This document shows, piece by piece, positions 49,502 to 50,817 of a stretch of 50,817 nt of DNA; within the stretch, counting starts at the first letter, position 1, and each line of letters starts with the position of its first letter. The translations under genes and the position numbers were made by a program. The notes below the pieces were generated by a model. It was given only the letters and a program-made list of their open reading frames with translations. It did not search any database and was not told the origin of the DNA. Source of the stretch: Collinsella sp. (GTDB lineage Bacteria > Actinomycetota > Coriobacteriia > Coriobacteriales > Coriobacteriaceae); the NCBI GenBank assembly GCA_019425045.1, contig JAHYYI010000002.1:110157-160973 (forward strand), given 5' to 3'.

Positions 49502-50299
49502 ATGAAAACAGATAGATACGGAATTAGCGGCAGCACATTAAAGATAATAGCAACCATTTCGATGGTTCTCGATCATGTAAGCAGGATCGTCCTGACCAAT
49601 GGAATCATGACTCACGCATCGTACAGTCAGATATCGGACGAACAGTGGGCGATTCTAAGCGAGGCTTCGGATGTGCTTCATGTTCTTGGCAGAATTGCAT
49701 TTCCCTTATTTTGCTTTTTGATAGTTGAGGGATTTTTGCATACTCATGACATAAAGAAGTACCTGCGAAATATGCTTGTCTTCGCAATCATTGCGGAGCC
49801 CATATACGATTTCGTTCAAACCGGGCAACTATTTGACCTTCGGCAACAAAATGTTATGTGTGAGCTCCTGCTTTGCTTGGTCTTTTTGATTATTCTGGAA
49901 AAGATACAAAGTCTTTCAAAATGGAAAAGGTACATCGCAGAAACTGCTCTGATTGTTTTGACAGCACTGGCAGCTGAATACACCAAGCTAGATGGCGGTG
50001 TGTATGGCATTCTGCTTGTGGCTGCATTCTATTTATTCCACGACAGCAAGGCCAAGATGTTCTTTGCTGCAGTATGCGCAGTGCTCCTTTCGTCATGCCA
50101 TATAGTTGGCGGCGGATTCGAGTTTGCTACAGCTAATGTATTTAATCCTGATGTTGCTGCCGCGGTCGTTTCGTTGCTGCTTATCAATCTTTATAATGGC
50201 AAGCGAGGGCTGAAGCTCAAATATTTCTTCTACATTTTCTATCCGGCACATCTTGCTCTGCTTTATGGCGTCTCACTTATTGTTTTGAACTGTCTTTAA
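49502..50299 (+). CDS. TraX-family membrane protein
   Basis: 265 residues, about seven to eight hydrophobic segments. TraX hallmarks: STLKIIATISMVLDHV at the start, GRIAFPLFCFLIVEG (about 64-78) and the ending YNGKRGLKLKYFFYIFYPAH. TraX acetylates F-pilin in conjugative plasmids; chromosomal relatives are integral membrane acyltransferase-like proteins of unclear role. AAAGGA lies upstream of the ATG. Codon use is clearly more A/T-rich than in neighbours, and the gene lies directly behind a duplicated tRNA-Lys 3' end, so it was probably acquired by transfer. Confidence 0.9.
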   Translation: MKTDRYGISGSTLKIIATISMVLDHVSRIVLTNGIMTHASYSQISDEQWAILSEASDVLHVLGRIAFPLFCFLIVEGFLHTHDIKKYLRNMLVFAIIAEPIYDFVQTGQLFDLRQQNVMCELLLCLVFLIILEKIQSLSKWKRYIAETALIVLTALAAEYTKLDGGVYGILLVAAFYLFHDSKAKMFFAAVCAVLLSSCHIVGGGFEFATANVFNPDVAAAVVSLLLINLYNGKRGLKLKYFFYIFYPAHLALLYGVSLIVLNCL

Positions 50300-50817
50300 A
50301 AACTCTCAAACAAGTCTCTGAAAGCAGAAACAAATTGACCCTAAGACTGCTTGTGAATTTCCGGAAGACCTGTGAGATACGAGGATAGACAACGAGGGCT
50401 GCAGAAAGATGCTTCGAAAGCATGAATGGCAGCGAGAAAATGAGTTCGGAAGCACCCTCTGGATGCTCCAGCAAAGAACAGAAGGCGATCGGCTCCGGCT
50501 GGTCGCATTTTTGTTGCCGGTGCACGGGCTCGAACCCGAACTTGTCTATATATAAGAACGCTTGGCGAACAAAACCTGCCTTTTACCGACGGGAAACAAA
50601 TAGCTGATGCTTTTGGAGTAAAGTGGCGCTCCAGAGATGACCGATGTCTCAATATTCATAAAACAGCTGGTCATCGCAAATATCAGAAGCCAATGCTTCA
50701 GTTTTAACCTCAGTGATGCGACTGAGGGACCTATTCATTTGTGAACAAAATATGGAGTGCGCGATTCCCGCCCACGGGGGCCCTCCGGTCTGGCAATATA
50801 TCTCCTTGCCGCGCGGC
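50300..50817. other. Gene-poor tail behind traX
   Basis: No supported gene. TTTTTGTTGCCG followed by a T-arm-like GGGCTCGAACCCG (50509-50537) repeats the left edge of the tRNA-Lys element (49344-49373). A terminator-like stem precedes it (50486-50507). A CCTCAGT/ACTGAGG hairpin lies at about 50711-50730. An open minus-strand frame enters from the window edge and stops at TAG near 50740, possibly the end of a gene outside the window. Confidence 0.4.

Noticed and set aside
50341..50652. 103-residue minus-strand frame after traX
   Set aside because: Contains the T-arm-like repeat in translation and no domain; likely spurious.

Overview
The window reads as the replication-origin region of a high-GC Gram-positive bacterium of the class Coriobacteriia, most like Collinsella. 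This rests on remembered protein similarity, gene order, WYL (PafBC-like) regulators, a sortase-anchored thioester adhesin and the codon style. No database was searched.

Layout. 1-2.3 kb: the tail of a structured repeat, a TRIC-type channel gene and a secreted beta-helix/membrane protein. 2.4-5.7 kb (minus): typA, two unknown genes and a bifunctional-nuclease-family gene. 5.86-6.17 kb: a tRNA-Ile/Ala/Ile cluster, followed by a 136-bp near-perfect palindrome. 6.46-17.6 kb (all minus): gyrA, gyrB, a DciA-like gene, recF, dnaN, dnaA and an unusual GHKL-ATPase/Gln-rich/winged-helix gene. 17.9-23.0 kb (all plus): rpmH, rnpA, yidD, yidC, jag, rsmG, three perfect parS sites, parA, parB and a small membrane protein. 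The strand switch at 17.6-17.9 kb, DnaA-box-like motifs on both sides of the dnaA block and a DnaA-trio/AT-rich stretch before dnaN indicate a bipartite oriC.

23-33.7 kb: rlmN (minus), ddl and a DinG-type exonuclease-helicase, a tandem pair of WYL regulators (minus), then a very large M28-peptidase-like membrane protein whose enzyme fold is split by about 650 acidic disordered residues and whose catalytic residues look lost. 33.7-37.2 kb (minus): a 1143-residue LPATG adhesin with a thioester domain and about six Cna_B repeats. 37.4-38.0 kb: tRNA-Gly followed by a structured element and 131-132-bp tandem repeats that end in copies of the tRNA 3' end. 38.1-49.2 kb (plus): purB, a solute-binding-protein/diguanylate-cyclase pair, a TSCPD protein, a Tat lipoprotein, an OmpR-type two-component system, purC, a membrane protein and an M29 aminopeptidase. 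49.2-50.8 kb: tRNA-Lys, a second copy of the structured element ending in a 19-bp duplicate of the tRNA-Lys 3' end, an AT-rich traX gene and a gene-poor tail.

The most unusual signals are: (1) a family of tRNA-adjacent structured elements (window start, tRNA-Gly, tRNA-Lys), each with an antisense T-arm, stem-loops and a copied tRNA 3' end; (2) the oriC-adjacent ATPase/winged-helix protein; (3) the split, apparently dead M28 peptidase; (4) the thioester adhesin; (5) long nested palindromes flanking gyrA. Genes in the dnaA and parAB blocks work together in replication initiation, topology and segregation. The right half mixes purine synthesis, signalling and surface functions.
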